A DNA stretch of 39,200 bases from Rhizophagus sp. LPA8_4_AMF (GCA_021464525.1 JADRCO010000285.1:1-39200), one strand, 5' to 3'; numbered from the stretch's first letter, positions 9,899-21,212 are shown. Numbers and translations: made by a program. The notes: generated from the sequence alone by a model not told the origin.

Positions 9899-11205
9899 AT
9901 GGAAGAAATTAAGCTCAACAAAGATATAATTGAACAAATAAAAGATTTTAACCATCAAAAGTTAACCAAAGAACAAGAATCGTTAATTAATAAATTAATA
10001 TTAAACGAAAAATTAAAAGACTGTTATAAGAAATGTGGCTTATGTAAAGAATGTAAGCAACCTAATACAGATATTGATTGGTGTTATTCTTGTAATTCTA
10101 AAAATTTTCAAAAAAATTTTAAAAATTGGAATAGTGGAAATAATGATATTGATAATTTTATTCAAAAAAATCAACTTTTAGCTAAAAATAGAGATGAAGT
10201 AATACAATGGATTGAATATGATAAATTTGAAAATATTGAAAATCTATCCAAGGGAGGATTTGGAACTATTTATAAAGCAATTTGGAAAAATCAAAATGAG
10301 GATTGTCCTGTTGCTTTAAAATGTTTTTACAATCCACAAGATATGACAGCTGAGCTTTTAAAAGAAGTAAGTTAATCTTATAACATTAATCTTTTATATA
10401 GTAAAATGTTTCTTAATAACTAAATGTTTTATAAATTTCATTTTAGGTTGAATCTCATGTTTTATTGAATCGTTCGGCTCATATAGTCCATTGCTATGGT
10501 ATTACTAAAAATTCAAAATCAGATGACTTTATGATGGTATTGGAATATGCAGAAAATGGCAGTTTAAGACAATACCTAAATAATAATTTTAATTCATTGA
10601 AATGGAATCAAAAATTGCAAAATTTATTAGGTATCGCATGTGGTCTTAAAGAAATTCATGATATTGGATTAATTCATAATAATCTGTATTGTAGCAACAT
10701 ATTAAGCCATTTACATAAACTTACAATTGCAGATTTAGGATTATGTCAACCAGCAAATGTAAAATCTCACAATGATGATATAAAAATACATAGAGTTTTA
10801 CCTTATGTAGCTCCTGAAGTTTTAAGAGGAGAAGAATATACTCAAGCAAGTGATGTTTATAGTTTTGGAATTATTGCTCATGAAATCTGTACAGGAATGA
10901 CTCCTTATAACGATATGGCCAATGATGAATTTTTAGATATAAAAATCTGTCAAGGATTGAGACCAAAATCTAATTATAAAATTCCTCAACTAATTTTAGA
11001 TATAATTGAACGATGTTGGGATGTAAATCCTTCAGATCGTCCTAAAGCGGACGAATTAGAACATTTATTAAATGAATTATACCTTAAAATACAACAACAA
11101 AATTCAGATCTTAATGAACAAATTAAAGAAGCAAATGAAATTAATTTAAGTCAATATCGTCTTAATGTCAATGATATTGAAACAGAATATTCAGGTACAT
11201 TTTGA
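9899..11205 (+). CDS. TKL-like kinase-fold protein, predicted pseudokinase
   Basis: Two exons, 9899-10366 and 10447-11205, separated by an 80-bp GTAAGT...TTTTAG intron, encode 408 residues. Residues 42-65 hold six cysteines (C42, C46, C49, C52, C62, C65), a likely zinc-binding element before the kinase domain. The kinase fold starts near W104: glycine loop SKGGFGTIYKA (118-126), lysine K141 in VALKCF, hinge region LEYAENGSLRQYL, D252 in ADLG and APE at 278-280, then DVYSFGIIAHEICTG and the C-lobe arginine motif NPSDRPKADEL. The catalytic loop reads IHNNLYCSNIL (232-242) where active relatives have H-R-D-x-x-x-x-N. Thus the catalytic aspartate is N235 and the arginine is N234, while N240 is kept. 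Phosphotransfer is therefore predicted to be lost or very weak. A short C-terminal tail follows. Similar Cys-cluster TKL kinases form large families in Rhizophagus, whose substrates are unknown. Confidence 0.92.
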
Positions 11206-11708
11206 ACTTTTTACATTTACCGTAAATCAATCAACTATTGAATGAAAATATTTCTGAATGTAAAGTTTTAGAAATTATTTTTTGTTGTATATCTACCTTT
11301 TTTTTTTACTCATTCTTATATATATTTAATATTGTATTTTTATTTTAAAGTAAAGTTTATGATTATTCTTAGGTTAATTAAAAATATTCGTAAATAAAGA
11401 CTTTTAAAACATTTAAAATTTCAATTATATTCAGATTAATGTGTAAACTTTTCGGTATCGTTATATTAATCAAAGTATTCGAACACAGTGCTAATAAATA
11501 AACATTAAAAATAACCTTTAAATTGTTTGATCAATTAAAAAGAAATTATTCGTAAGGGCCTGTACATTACGAGTACACCATTTAGTATTCATGTAGAAAG
11601 AATAAGCACGAAAAATATTTGTTCTTTTTGTTTTTGGCTTCACTAGTAAGCTTAATATATCGATAATTTCAAAAGCGTAATCGCAGATCTTACTGCGGCT
11701 CGTTTTGC
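11206..11708. other. Intergenic between kinase-like gene and tRNA
   Basis: AT-rich 3' flank of the kinase-like gene. The minus-strand frame at 11518-11736 overlaps the tRNA and is not a gene. Confidence 0.4.
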
Positions 11709-11722
11709 AAAAAAAAAGAAAA
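11709..11722 (-). terminator. RNA polymerase III terminator for tRNA-Tyr
   Basis: On the transcribed (minus) strand the tRNA 3' end is followed within 6-7 bases by TTTT, then a C, then nine T residues. Such T runs terminate pol III. Confidence 0.75.
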
Positions 11723-11728
11723 TTTAAG

Positions 11729-11811
11729 TCCGGCAAGCCAGATTTGAACTAGCGACCTAGAGATGACAGTTGCACTACAGTCTCCCGCTCTACCAACTGA
11801 GCTATTGCCGG
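11729..11811 (-). tRNA. tRNA-Tyr (anticodon GTA) with a 10-nt intron
   Basis: The cloverleaf folds fully on the minus strand. Acceptor CCGGCAA pairs with TTGCCGG. The D arm is GCTC/GAGC with loop AGTTGGTA. The anticodon stem GGAGA pairs with TCTCT, and the anticodon GTA lies at 11778-11776. The variable loop is AGGTC and the T arm is GCTAG/CTGGC around TTCAAAT. The discriminator base is A. A 10-nt intron (11765-11774) lies one base 3' of the anticodon, the canonical position; introns in nuclear tRNA-Tyr are near universal in eukaryotes. Mature length is 73 nt before CCA. Confidence 0.97.
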
Positions 11812-11931
11812 TTATAACTTGCATAATTAAATATTTGTTAACATATAAATTATATTGATAAATAAAAATCCCGGTGGCTTAGTTTATCGTCCATCTTAAC
11901 TGATTTTTTTTTTTTAAAAAAAAAACAAAAA

Positions 11932-13231
11932 ATGCGCATAATATCAATTACTTTTGTAAAACGAGTATCAATTCCTACCTCTGTATATACCAAGAGACCA
12001 ATACTTTGTTCACTTTGTCATAACCATAAAAGAACTTATCACTCTACACCTGCACTATTCAATAAGGACAATAAAGACGAAACAACACCACCTCTTCCTT
12101 CTAAAGAAGAAAAGGAAAAAGCTGATGATACTTCTCAGCTAGAAACTCCAAAAGCTCCCAGTAGAATTCGTCGTCCTAAATATAAGATATGGCTAGTTAA
12201 CGAAGGAAAGAATTTTACTGACTCTTATGATAGACCAAACTATCTCGGTTCGAACATAGTGAGTTTTTTTTTATAAATATATATTTATCTTTTAATGAAA
12301 TATTTTTAAATAATCACTCATTTTTATAAAATGTTTTAGTAGCCTTTCCCTATGAATCCTTTCTTTAAACCTCAGCCCCCATTAAGTGATAGTACTAAAG
12401 AAGAAATATGGTTGAAATTTACACAGGAAGGACAAACTCCTCGTAAAATCGGTATTGATTATGGAGTTTCATTAAAAAGAGTTGAAGCAATTTTAAAGTT
12501 AAAAAAGTTAGAAAAGGATATGGACAAAAAAGTATGTTTATTTAATTATAATTTTCTATTATCGGTTCTTAACGGGGTTATCATAATTGTCGATGATGTC
12601 AAAAAATAAAAAAAACGATTAGTCTTGAAGACACTAAATATGGTTATAAATTGCCAAATAGTTACTGAGAAAAATAATAATATATTAATGAATTAGTAGA
12701 TATTATTAATTGATGATTAATTCCTATGTAAATTTTTTTTTTCCCTTTTCCTGAAAAAAGGGCATCACTTTACAAAAAAATTTAAGCGAAAATATTGAAA
12801 AAATGGTGGGTGCACGTTCTTTTTGTACTGAACCTTTAGCGGATACATTACCCAAAGTTGGAAAACCAAATTTTGAAACAGTTGACGAAAATCAAGATTT
12901 TTTGCCAGAGGTAACTTAAATTCATGAATTAATTTGTTCTGTTTTATTAAATTATCTAACATATACGATATACTTTATGATTTAGGATGCAGCTAAAATA
13001 CTACGTCGTCCAACTTTAGCTAAAATACAGGAAAAAGAACATAGGGAAGAATTACTTAAACCCTTTAGTTTAGAAGAAAACTCAACAAAAGATGAACAAA
13101 TTATGACTTTAGTTGGTTGTGATGAAAAAGAAACAAATCAAAGATTTCAATTTAAATTTAAAACTGTAGGAAAAGAACAAAACGTTATTCTTCGTGATCG
13201 AGATGGTTCGTTGTACAAAATTGAAAAATAA
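11932..13231 (+). CDS. MRPS35: Mitochondrial small-subunit ribosomal protein mS45 (Bot1p family)
   Basis: Four exons (11932-12258, 12343-12531, 12761-12910, 12986-13231) give 303 residues. The first 35 or so are basic, Ser/Thr-containing and poor in acidic residues, as in a mitochondrial presequence, with RTYHSTPALF near the likely cleavage site. A charged linker follows. The core begins at PFPMNPFFKPQPPLSDSTKE, with IWLKFTQEGQTPRKIGIDYG and VSLKRVEAILKLKKLEKDM, the pattern of the Bot1p / 'eukaryotic mitochondrial regulator' family (S. cerevisiae Mrps35, S. pombe Bot1). The C-terminal part ends FKTVGKEQNVILRDRDGSLY. Intron 1 uses the second of two tandem acceptors (TTTTAGTAG); the first would put a TAG in frame. 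It acts in mitochondrial translation. The human gene called MRPS35 is a different family. Convergent with PNP1, 214 bp apart. Confidence 0.85.
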
Positions 13232-13445
13232 ATAATAAGATTACAATTATTAAATTGTTATTATTAAAATTTTATATTAAAGAAAAATGACAATAAATAA
13301 ATAATTATTAAAAAAATTGAAGCAGAGACGTTATACATTAACCAATAATTAATTTCTATTCAATTTTGCTAAACTTATTTACACGTTATACAGTAATTGA
13401 TTACAAGATAACATTCATAGTAGTACATAAAAAATTTATGATTTA

Positions 13446-14559
13446 TTAAATTAATTCAACAATAGTTCTGACCAAGTTCTGCATATCGTGAGCTCTGGAC
13501 TTACTAACTTCTAATACTTCCTCATGCTTCGGTGGTGGTTCTTCAGGTTCTTCAATAACGCTCGCTGAAGGGTTTGCACTTTTGTCTTTTCTCAATGCAA
13601 CCATGTTGGTCACGAGACTAAGTCCCAATACACGAATCCCACTATGCCTCGCTACGATTACTTCTGGTACAGTAGACATTCCAACAATATCCCCACCGAT
13701 CGTTCTCAGGAATCGAGCTTCAGCTTTGGTCTCATATGAAGGTCCACCAACAAAACAATATATAGCTTCTTTCAAAATTCCCTCATCAAAATTAAGAGAG
13801 GATGCTGCTTTAAAAGCTAGAACCCGAAGGTCATAATCATACACGTATATCATGGGTGGAAACCGCGGTCCAAACATGTCAAGATTTGGCCCAAATAATG
13901 GGTTATTACCTGCTAGACCAGGAAGAGATATATGGTCAGTAAGTACTGCCACATTTCCAACCCGAAAATCTTTATTGAGCGCACCAGACGCGTTGGTAAC
14001 TGTTTTTTGAGAAATCAGCAAAAAAAAATTTCGTTAATAATAAAAAACAATAATTTGGTAACAAGATTTTGATGTCCATCTATATTAACCCTATCCATCA
14101 CTTACCAATTAAAACTTCAACACCTAAAAGTTTAAATATCCGAACGGGTAATGTGACTTGTTTGAGAGAGTGTCCCTCATAGAAATGATATCTTCCAACC
14201 ATGCAAACCGTTGGAGTTTGATTCTTTCCAAGTAAACCAAAGACTAGTTTACTCACATGACCTTGAACTGTGAAGAATTGATAGAGTTAGGCATTTTATA
14301 TCGTGCATTCAATAGTTCACATTCTTTAAGAATTCTACTTATGCTTCTAACCTGTACTAGTAACGAAACCAGGTATATCTTCATATTTAAACTCAACCTT
14401 TTTGCACTTTGTCTCCTCAATAGTATCAGCCAAACCTCCAAGTCCAGAACCACATATAATAGCTACTTTAGGCTGCGAAAGTTCAGCTGGTAACCGTTCT
14501 TTAATATAATTATATGTGACGTAAAACTCACTATCCGTAACATCTTGTGTTGGAAGCAT
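13446..14559 (-). CDS. PNP1: Purine nucleoside phosphorylase
   Basis: Three exons on the minus strand (14559-14352, 14267-14106, 13999-13446) encode 307 residues, close to the usual 290-310. It cleaves inosine and guanosine with phosphate to base and ribose-1-phosphate in purine salvage, in the cytosol. Visible motifs: phosphate loop VAIICGSGLGGLADTI (32-47), GRYHFYEGHSLKQVTLPVR, VTNASGALNKDFRVGN (the N-A-[AS]-G-[GA]-L-N signature), GGPSYETKAEARFLR, and GGDIVGMSTVPEVIVARHSG around the base-binding site. The trimeric PNP/MTAP family is certain; the GGPSYET and 'SLVTN' motifs favour PNP over MTAP. Both introns have good GT-AG ends (84 and 106 bp) and phase continuity. Its 5' end faces ARP3 across 206 bp. 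Confidence 0.95.
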
Positions 14560-14765
14560 TATTTGACTTTAAATGACACGAAATTTAAAATTTAGCAAAA
14601 TCATTTGTGTTAACCCTTTTATCTGATGATCTGCATTATTGTTACACTTTGTTAGTCACTAAATCTAATTTAAAATTTTTTTTTGATTCGTTTTAACAAG
14701 CAAAGTTCTTTGGTCAGGTAATTTCTTAAATATAACTTTAATAAGACCGTTCAATTATAGCAATT
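14560..14765. promoter_or_regulatory. Shared divergent promoter region PNP1 / ARP3
   Basis: Only 206 bp separate the PNP1 ATG (14559, minus) and the ARP3 ATG (14766, plus), so both promoters and 5' leaders must lie here. The stretch is AT-rich with no clear TATA box. Co-regulation is possible but not shown. Confidence 0.6.
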
Positions 14766-16489
14766 ATGTCGAGACTTCCGCCAGTAGTTATGGACAATGG
14801 GACTGGGTTAGTGCTAAATAATATATATTTTTGATTTTTTATTCATTTCCTAACCTAACCACATTTTATTTTAAAACAGGTACACAAAGATAGGTTTCGC
14901 GGGCAACAATATACCATCATTTGTCTTTCCTACTGTCATTGCAACGCGCGACTCTGCAGGAACAGGCACTTCCGGTCCTGCTATTTCAAAGTCTTCAAAT
15001 GTTTCAGGGAATATAGCCTCTAAACGTGGTATCGAGGATTTAGATTTTTTCATTGGATATGAAGCGCTTGCAAATTCAAAAACTTATGGTTTGCATTATC
15101 CAATTCGACACGGTCAAATCGATAACTGGGATCAAATGGAACGATTTTGGGAACAGAGTATTTTCAAATATTTAAGGTGTGAACCAGAAGATCATCATTT
15201 CCTAATGGTAAGTTAAATCAATTTGAAATTTTAATAACTAGTTGATTTATTAATATTCTGTATTCAAATTGTATAGACAGAACCTCCACTTAATGCTCCA
15301 GAAAATCGTGAACAGACTGCCGAAATCATGTTCGAATCGTTTAATATTCAAGGGCTATATATTGCTGTACAAGCTGTACTAGCTTTGGCTGCTAGTTGGA
15401 CTTCTAACAAAGTTTCTGGTCAAGTTTTAACCGGAACAGTTATTGACAGTGGTGATGGTGTTACTCACGTAATTCCTGTGGTAAGTTTATTTTTGTGTCT
15501 ATATATAGTTTAATTATTTACTTAGTCAAACATTATTTTAAGGCCGAGGGGTATGTTGTCGGATCATCTATTAAACATATCCCAATTGCTGGTCGTGATA
15601 TTACATATTTTGTTCAACAACTTCTTCGTGATCGAAATGAAACTTCAATTCCTCCAGAAGATTCTTTGAAAGTGGCTGAACGTATAAAGGAACAATATTC
15701 ATATGTATGTCCGGATATTGTTAAGGAATTCAAAAAATATGATCAAGAAGGAGATAAATATTTCGAAAAATATCAAGGAATACATAGTGTGACTGGCCAG
15801 GTTTGTTGCGATCTTTTAACTAATATTTCAAATTGTTCCATATATTCTTACAAATTTATAATTTTTAATTATAGCCTTATGAAGTTGATGTTGGTTTTGA
15901 ACGTTTCCTGGGGCCTGAAATATTTTTCAATCCAGAAATAGCAACATCTGATTTCTTGACACCACTTCCTGAAGTTGTTGATAATGTTATTCAAAGTTGT
16001 CCCATCGATGTTAGACGTGGTTTATGCAAGGTTCGTATCTCAAAATTTCCTCCTTATACTAAAAGGTTTATCTAAGTAAAATTTTCTTTCCGTTGTTGTA
16101 GAATATTGTACTTTCGGGTGGATCTACTATGTTTAAGGATTTTGGTAAACGCCTTCAAAGAGACATAAAGCGTACAGTTGATGCTCGTGTTAAGAGAAGC
16201 GAGACATTAAGTGGTGGCACACTGAAGTCCACACCAATAGAAGTAAATGTCATATCGCATAAGAAACAACGTTATGCAGTCTGGTTCGGTGGTTCTATGC
16301 TAGGATCAACGGTACGTTTTTCTAAAACTTTGTATTTTGTATAAAAATAAAATACCAAACAATTAATTTTATATATGCATTTTTTCATGATAGCCTGATT
16401 TCTATCGGTATTGTCACACAAAAGCAGAATACGAAGAACATGGACCAAGTATTTGTAGACATAATTTTGTATTTGGATCCATGAGTTAA
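14766..16489 (+). CDS. ARP3: Actin-related protein 3, Arp2/3 complex subunit
   Basis: Seven exons (14766-14806, 14880-15207, 15277-15480, 15543-15800, 15875-16030, 16102-16311, 16394-16489) keep frame throughout and give 430 residues, within the Arp3 range. Arp3 with Arp2 forms the pseudo-dimer that seeds branched actin filaments, driving endocytosis and polar growth. Motifs: [19 protein letters not shown] at the N-terminus (nucleotide loop 1), the Arp3-type insertion after [63 protein letters not shown] (second phosphate loop), [30 protein letters not shown], and the C-terminus [20 protein letters not shown]. All introns are 61-82 bp except where flanked by A/T runs, with GT-AG ends. Exon 1 is only 41 nt. 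Convergent with RPL19. Confidence 0.97.
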
Positions 16490-16801
16490 AAAAAGATACA
16501 GTAGATAAAAATTATTATTATTAAAATACTCGATATTTTGCGACGTTAAATTACTTGTAATTTTATTATTTAATCTCGATATAAAATAAAAAAAACCAAA
16601 TATTTAATCGAATTTTTTTTATTTTTATATTTGATTCCTTGGATAAACTAGAAGGTTAACTCCGGATAACTAATGTTATGCTAATGAATTAACTGAATTA
16701 CAAAAAAAAATTGATCCTTGAAAGAATCTCTACACTCACGGAATTATTCCGATAAATCAATACATTTTACTAAATAGATATATGCATCAACTAAAAAAAA
16801 T
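16490..16801. other. Convergent 3' region ARP3 / RPL19
   Basis: 312 bp of AT-rich sequence holding the 3' UTRs and poly(A) sites of two converging genes. AATAAA-like words occur in both directions. No other feature is seen. Confidence 0.4.
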
Positions 16802-18088
16802 TTATTCATGTACAGGAGTTTCTACTACAGGAGTTTCTACTACTTCGTCAGTCTCTTTTAAACCAAGTAAATCAGCCTTCTTTTGAGCCTGTCGTTGAGC
16901 GCGACGTTCACGAGCGGCTTTAGCCTTTTGGCGATGAGCTTCAGCTTGGTCACTATTAAATTATAAAATAGAACAATTATCATTCTGTTTTTTAAAAAAA
17001 ATAGACCATTATGAAAATACGTACGCAAGCATTCTGGAACGAGCTTTTTCAGCCTTAGCTTTATGAATATATTCCATCAACACACGTTTGTTTTTAAAGA
17101 CGTTACCTTTAGATTTCATATATAATTGATGGTATCTAGAGAAAAAATATTATTATTGTAATTAATAAAAAATATAGTAATAATTAAAAAATATATATGT
17201 ATATATATATAAATATATGTACAAATGCTTATCAATTTTTTTGTCTTCACGATACTTTCTCAACAAACGTCTGAGAACACGCTGTCTTCTCATCCATAAT
17301 ACACCATGAGGCATACGCGCATTAGCAGTACCTTTTCTTTTACCAGGTCCAGTATGACGACCTTTACGCTTAGCTTTTAATTGTTCCCTAACACGGAATC
17401 TAGAATGAATTATTTGTGGCTTTCTTATAATTAAACCATCCTTTATGAGTTTACGGACGTCTTGTCCTATAAAATTGAAGAATGTTTGTTAAAAAGAAAA
17501 GATAATTTTTTTTTTTGATTGATTATCAGAAAAAAACAAAGAGAGAAAAATTTGATTAAACAAAAAAAAAAGAATTGAATGATTTTTTTTTATCTGAATT
17601 GCAATCCATATAATTCAGATTAAACTAGATCAAATTCTTTTTAAATCTATATAATACAAAAAAATTCCTTTGTATAAACTAACATTCAGATCCGATTACA
17701 TTATAATTTGTTAACCTTTTCATTTTCTATATATAACTCGATGAAATCAATTTTGAATATTAACTCACGAGAATTAGCGTTAGAGATTTCGGATACTTCG
17801 TTTGGGTCAAGCCAAACTTTTCTTTTACCGCACCCAAGTACGCTAGAGGCTAACCTTTTCTGACTCCTCAAATTTGCCCTTTATCCCACATCGAAATGAA
17901 TTTTTTTTTTTATTTAAAATAAAAATATATTTGTTAGTTAAAAAGACCCTAATAAATAATCAGTTTTTTTTTAAAAAAAAAAAATTTATACATAATTTTT
18001 TCTTCAACCCATTTAAATAAATACGATGAAAAAGAATAGACAAATCATTACTTTTTCTTTTTTTTAAAAAAAAAAAAATCTCTTACAT
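16802..18088 (-). CDS. RPL19: 60S ribosomal protein L19 (eL19)
   Basis: Five exons on the minus strand are proposed: 18088-18087, 17878-17769, 17466-17223, 17135-17025, 16952-16802, giving 205 residues. The core is unmistakable: [60 protein letters not shown], then the basic [20 protein letters not shown] and the long helical tail. The C-terminus contains a 15-bp tandem duplication ([11 protein letters not shown]). No ATG precedes NLRSQ directly. The best solution is a first exon ending in just 'AT' at 18087 before GTAAGA, with the acceptor at 17879-17880 completing ATG GCA. The same split start codon occurs in S. cerevisiae RPL19 genes, and a CTAAC branch-point-like sequence sits about 55 bp before the acceptor. 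Exon 1 is inference; the rest is firm. Cytosolic large-subunit protein. Confidence 0.93.
17592..17620. repeat. Hairpin-forming inverted repeat inside an RPL19 intron
   Basis: ATCTGAATT and AATTCAGAT form a perfect 9-bp stem with an 11-nt loop within the 302-bp second intron. That intron is roughly four times longer than the others in the window. No snoRNA C/D boxes accompany it. Confidence 0.5.
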
Positions 18089-19309
18089 TTTAAATAGAGA
18101 AATATGTCAGATTCCAGGAGAAAAGGAAGAAATAATTTTTTATTTTAATGATTTTTATTTAATTGAAAACTTTTTTTTCGAGTGATCGATGATTGGGTCA
18201 TGTTATAGTCACGTTTTATCAGTAGATTATCGATATAAACTTCAGTGTGAATGTATAACTGAATGTATAAAATGTATAAAATAATTAATGTACTATTAAC
18301 TATGAAATAATTAGAATAGTTCAGCAATTTCACATTAGTATATGAACACATTATCTTTGTTAGAAATTTCAGCGAGTTACCCTATTTAATTAACAGCTTG
18401 CCTGACATATCTTAATTCTTGTTAGCAAATAGATCTATCCTCTTTACAAAACTTCTACAGCTAACTCCTTTCAATGAATTTCTCAATTTATAAAGATTAA
18501 ATGTTTATACTTACGTTATAAACCATTTTTAAATAATTAGTTATTCGACGGGATTGGCATAACTTGGAATATTCATGAATTATTACGGTAATTATTCAAT
18601 TTGTTACAATATTATTTTTAAAATGTGTTCAATTTCTAAACTTTGTGATTTTTTATTCTAAATAATCATATTGTTATCAAATATTATAGATCACTGGAAT
18701 AACTATTTTAATATAACTCGGTTATTAAAATTATATAAGAGGAAATTGATTAAAAAGTATGGTATAGAAGGAATATTTAGGAAGAATTTCTTATTGGAGA
18801 AAAGGTAGAGAAGTTTTGAATCCACTTTGGGTAATTAAAATCAAAATGTTCAATACTTCAAGAGAGACTCCTTTTTTCTTATATGATAGTAATCATCTCA
18901 TTATGCGATTAAAGGCAAATTTGCAAAGAAAAATCAAATAATCCATGAAATAGTGTTTGGAGTTAGGTAATCCGTAAGAAAAATTTGGTCGAGTTAACCG
19001 TAGAAAAGAACATTCATCTATTATGTGAACTAATTGTTTGTAAAATATCAATCTATTACCGACAAAAAATAATAATAAAATTATTCTTGCGTAGTTTTAT
19101 AATAATACGGCATGGCCGTAATATACATTCCATTTAATATTTTTAATATTGCTTTATTCGTAAAATATAAATGTATACTTCAATGTTTTTAAGTATATGC
19201 CAATTAAAATAAATAATAAGTACTTATTCTAAAATATAATTATTTGATCCCAAAATTCCAACCAAACAGTGTACCAATATATATTATTATATATGAACTT
19301 GGAATTAGG
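18089..19309. other. Gene-free stretch upstream of RPL19 and downstream of PPT1
   Basis: It contains the RPL19 promoter (no clear TATA box) and the PPT1 3' flank. A small palindrome TACGGC-ATG-GCCGTA lies at 19106-19120. The minus-strand frame at 18145-18351 is low-complexity and not accepted. No RNA gene is seen. Confidence 0.4.
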
Positions 19310-20842
19310 TTATTCTTGAATATCTAAACTTAATTTCTTTCGAGCTTGCTCAAAAATATTATCATAGAGATTGCTATTTATTTCATCACAAGTATCAGAA
19401 CTTAAATAAGGTATAATAATTTCTGCTTGAAGATATTCTATAGGTATTTGCATCTACAGAATTAAAATAGAAAAAAATGAAAATCTGAATAAAAAAACGT
19501 AATTCAAATTTCAAGAATTCTACTTAAGCTTAATTGATACTTACATGAGCGCTCTCACAATCTTTAAATTCTAATTTACCGTTTTCATCTAAATCTTTTA
19601 AACCTATCCAATCTTCATTATAAAGAGGTTGTTCATGAAGGGTCAATAAATCTCCTTCTGAATTATAAAAAGAAAACCACTATGAAATGAAAGAAATGAG
19701 TAAGTATAAAAAGAATTCCCTCGCTTTTCTCAAATATAACCTCCCCTCTAAGTGCTTACCGCGCTATCCTTAGGTATAACTGTAATATCTTCAGTGAATC
19801 TAATTAAAACAAGCTTATTCAAAGATTTCAAATTCATCTTATAAGTTTCATTTTTATTATCAAGTTCATTATTAATATCGGGTAAAAAGATATTTTGTTG
19901 TAAATAATTATCCAAATGTTGTGGATCTTTATAATATTGGGCTTGTACAATATGAGAACGAACATAATTTGAATAAGCACCACGACGCGCAATCGTTCTC
20001 ATTAACTGACATAATCCATCATTATTTGAACAACCTGGTATATCCGATACACCAGAATGTTGAGATCCGAATGTTATTAAATTGTGTACTGGTGGATCAT
20101 TGCATCGTTGTACATATGCACTAAGATGAGGTTTTAAAGAAGGTTGAGGTAAAGTAAGTATCGCATTTTGTGAAAGCTAGTTGTTAATATCTCACAATTT
20201 CAAATATAACTTTACCGAAGGAATTGACCTCCCTATACATCAACCCATACAAAAAGAAAAATTTAGATGAAGTTAAAATACAAAAGTATAGAATTTTCTA
20301 TTATAATTTACCTGAGAGAACCCGATAGCATTAAAACCATCTTTCAAATTCTCATCATTTTTCAAAGTTTGACAAACTTGTTCCACCTGCAAATCATTAC
20401 AAGAAAATCATTAACTTTTTCAAAATGCAAAATAAATAGTCTTAACAAAATTATTATGCCTGATCATTAATATTTCCAAAGTAACTAAGCTTTTTATCTT
20501 GATTTTCATCATCACCCAACATAATAGAATAAGTAAAGATTCCAGGTAATAAGTCTTTAATCACTTGTTGAACTTTCATCATACTTTCTTTACCGCAGCA
20601 AGTATCACCCATTCCATGCCATAATACAACTGGTCTATACAAACCTAAAGGGTAAATGGAGAGTTTTTAATTACTAATCGATTAATTATTAATTGGCTTA
20701 ATTTGTTTATTTGTTTATGCATATAAATCTAATTTTTATTTTTAAAAGTCTTATTTGTCAAAGAAAAAATTTTAAAATTAGTACCTTGCACACAACCAAA
20801 ATAAGTTACCAAGCAAAGCAATAGCGTAAAAAGTTTCATCAT
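19310..20842 (-). CDS. PPT1: Palmitoyl-protein thioesterase 1
   Basis: Seven exons on the minus strand (20842-20785, 20644-20460, 20386-20312, 20232-20216, 20120-19760, 19679-19545, 19453-19310) give 324 residues. The enzyme removes palmitate from cysteines of proteins in lysosomes or vacuoles. A signal peptide is clear: MMKLFTLLLCLVTYFGCVQG. Motifs: RPVVLWHGMGDTCC (oxyanion region), nucleophile S105 in NAIGFSQGGQFLRAYVQRC, DPPVHNLITFGSQHSGVSDI, GAYSNYVRSHIVQAQYYKDP, and IPKDSAWFSFYNSEGD near the catalytic aspartate. H277 (DCESAHMQ) is the likely catalytic histidine. Exon 4 is a 17-nt microexon. The intron between exons 2 and 3 starts with GC instead of GT (CAG|GCATAA). Both are required for continuity with known PPT1 proteins. 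Divergent from EGH1 by 370 bp. Confidence 0.94.
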
Positions 20843-21212
20843 TGATAATTTTATTTCTTCTAATCCTTTCGTTTCAAAGTTACATAGTATATTCTATTTC
20901 TCCATTTATGTAACTCATGTGATGTCAGACTTAACCACAAATAATATAAATGATAATTCAACCTGTTTATTAACCTGTATTAAAACCTGTTTTTCAGTGG
21001 ATAATCACACTGTGATAATAATTATGAAATTTCTGCCAGCCCAAACCTTGTATTTTAATGTAACAAAGAATTAGTTTTTAGTTTCGGGATTATGGAAAAA
21101 GTACTAAAAAGGGCGGTCATTTTCAATATCAAAAAATAATCCCCCCCCCCCCCTTCTCTCTCCTTTCAAAAAAAAAATATATATATATATATTTAAAAAA
21201 TTTTTTAAAACA
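20843..21212. promoter_or_regulatory. Divergent promoter region PPT1 / EGH1
   Basis: 370 bp lie between the two ATGs. A run of 13 C residues (21141-21153) followed by a CT-rich stretch and an (AT)n tract lies within 75 bp of the EGH1 start. Such pyrimidine tracts are common in fungal promoters and leaders. No clear TATA box outside the (AT)n tract. Confidence 0.5.

Noticed and set aside
11518..11736. 72-codon minus-strand frame
   Set aside because: Overlaps the tRNA-Tyr 3' end and its terminator; no protein-like pattern.
17467..17768. snoRNA inside the RPL19 intron
   Set aside because: CTGA words occur but no C box (RTGATGA) or H/ACA layout accompanies them.
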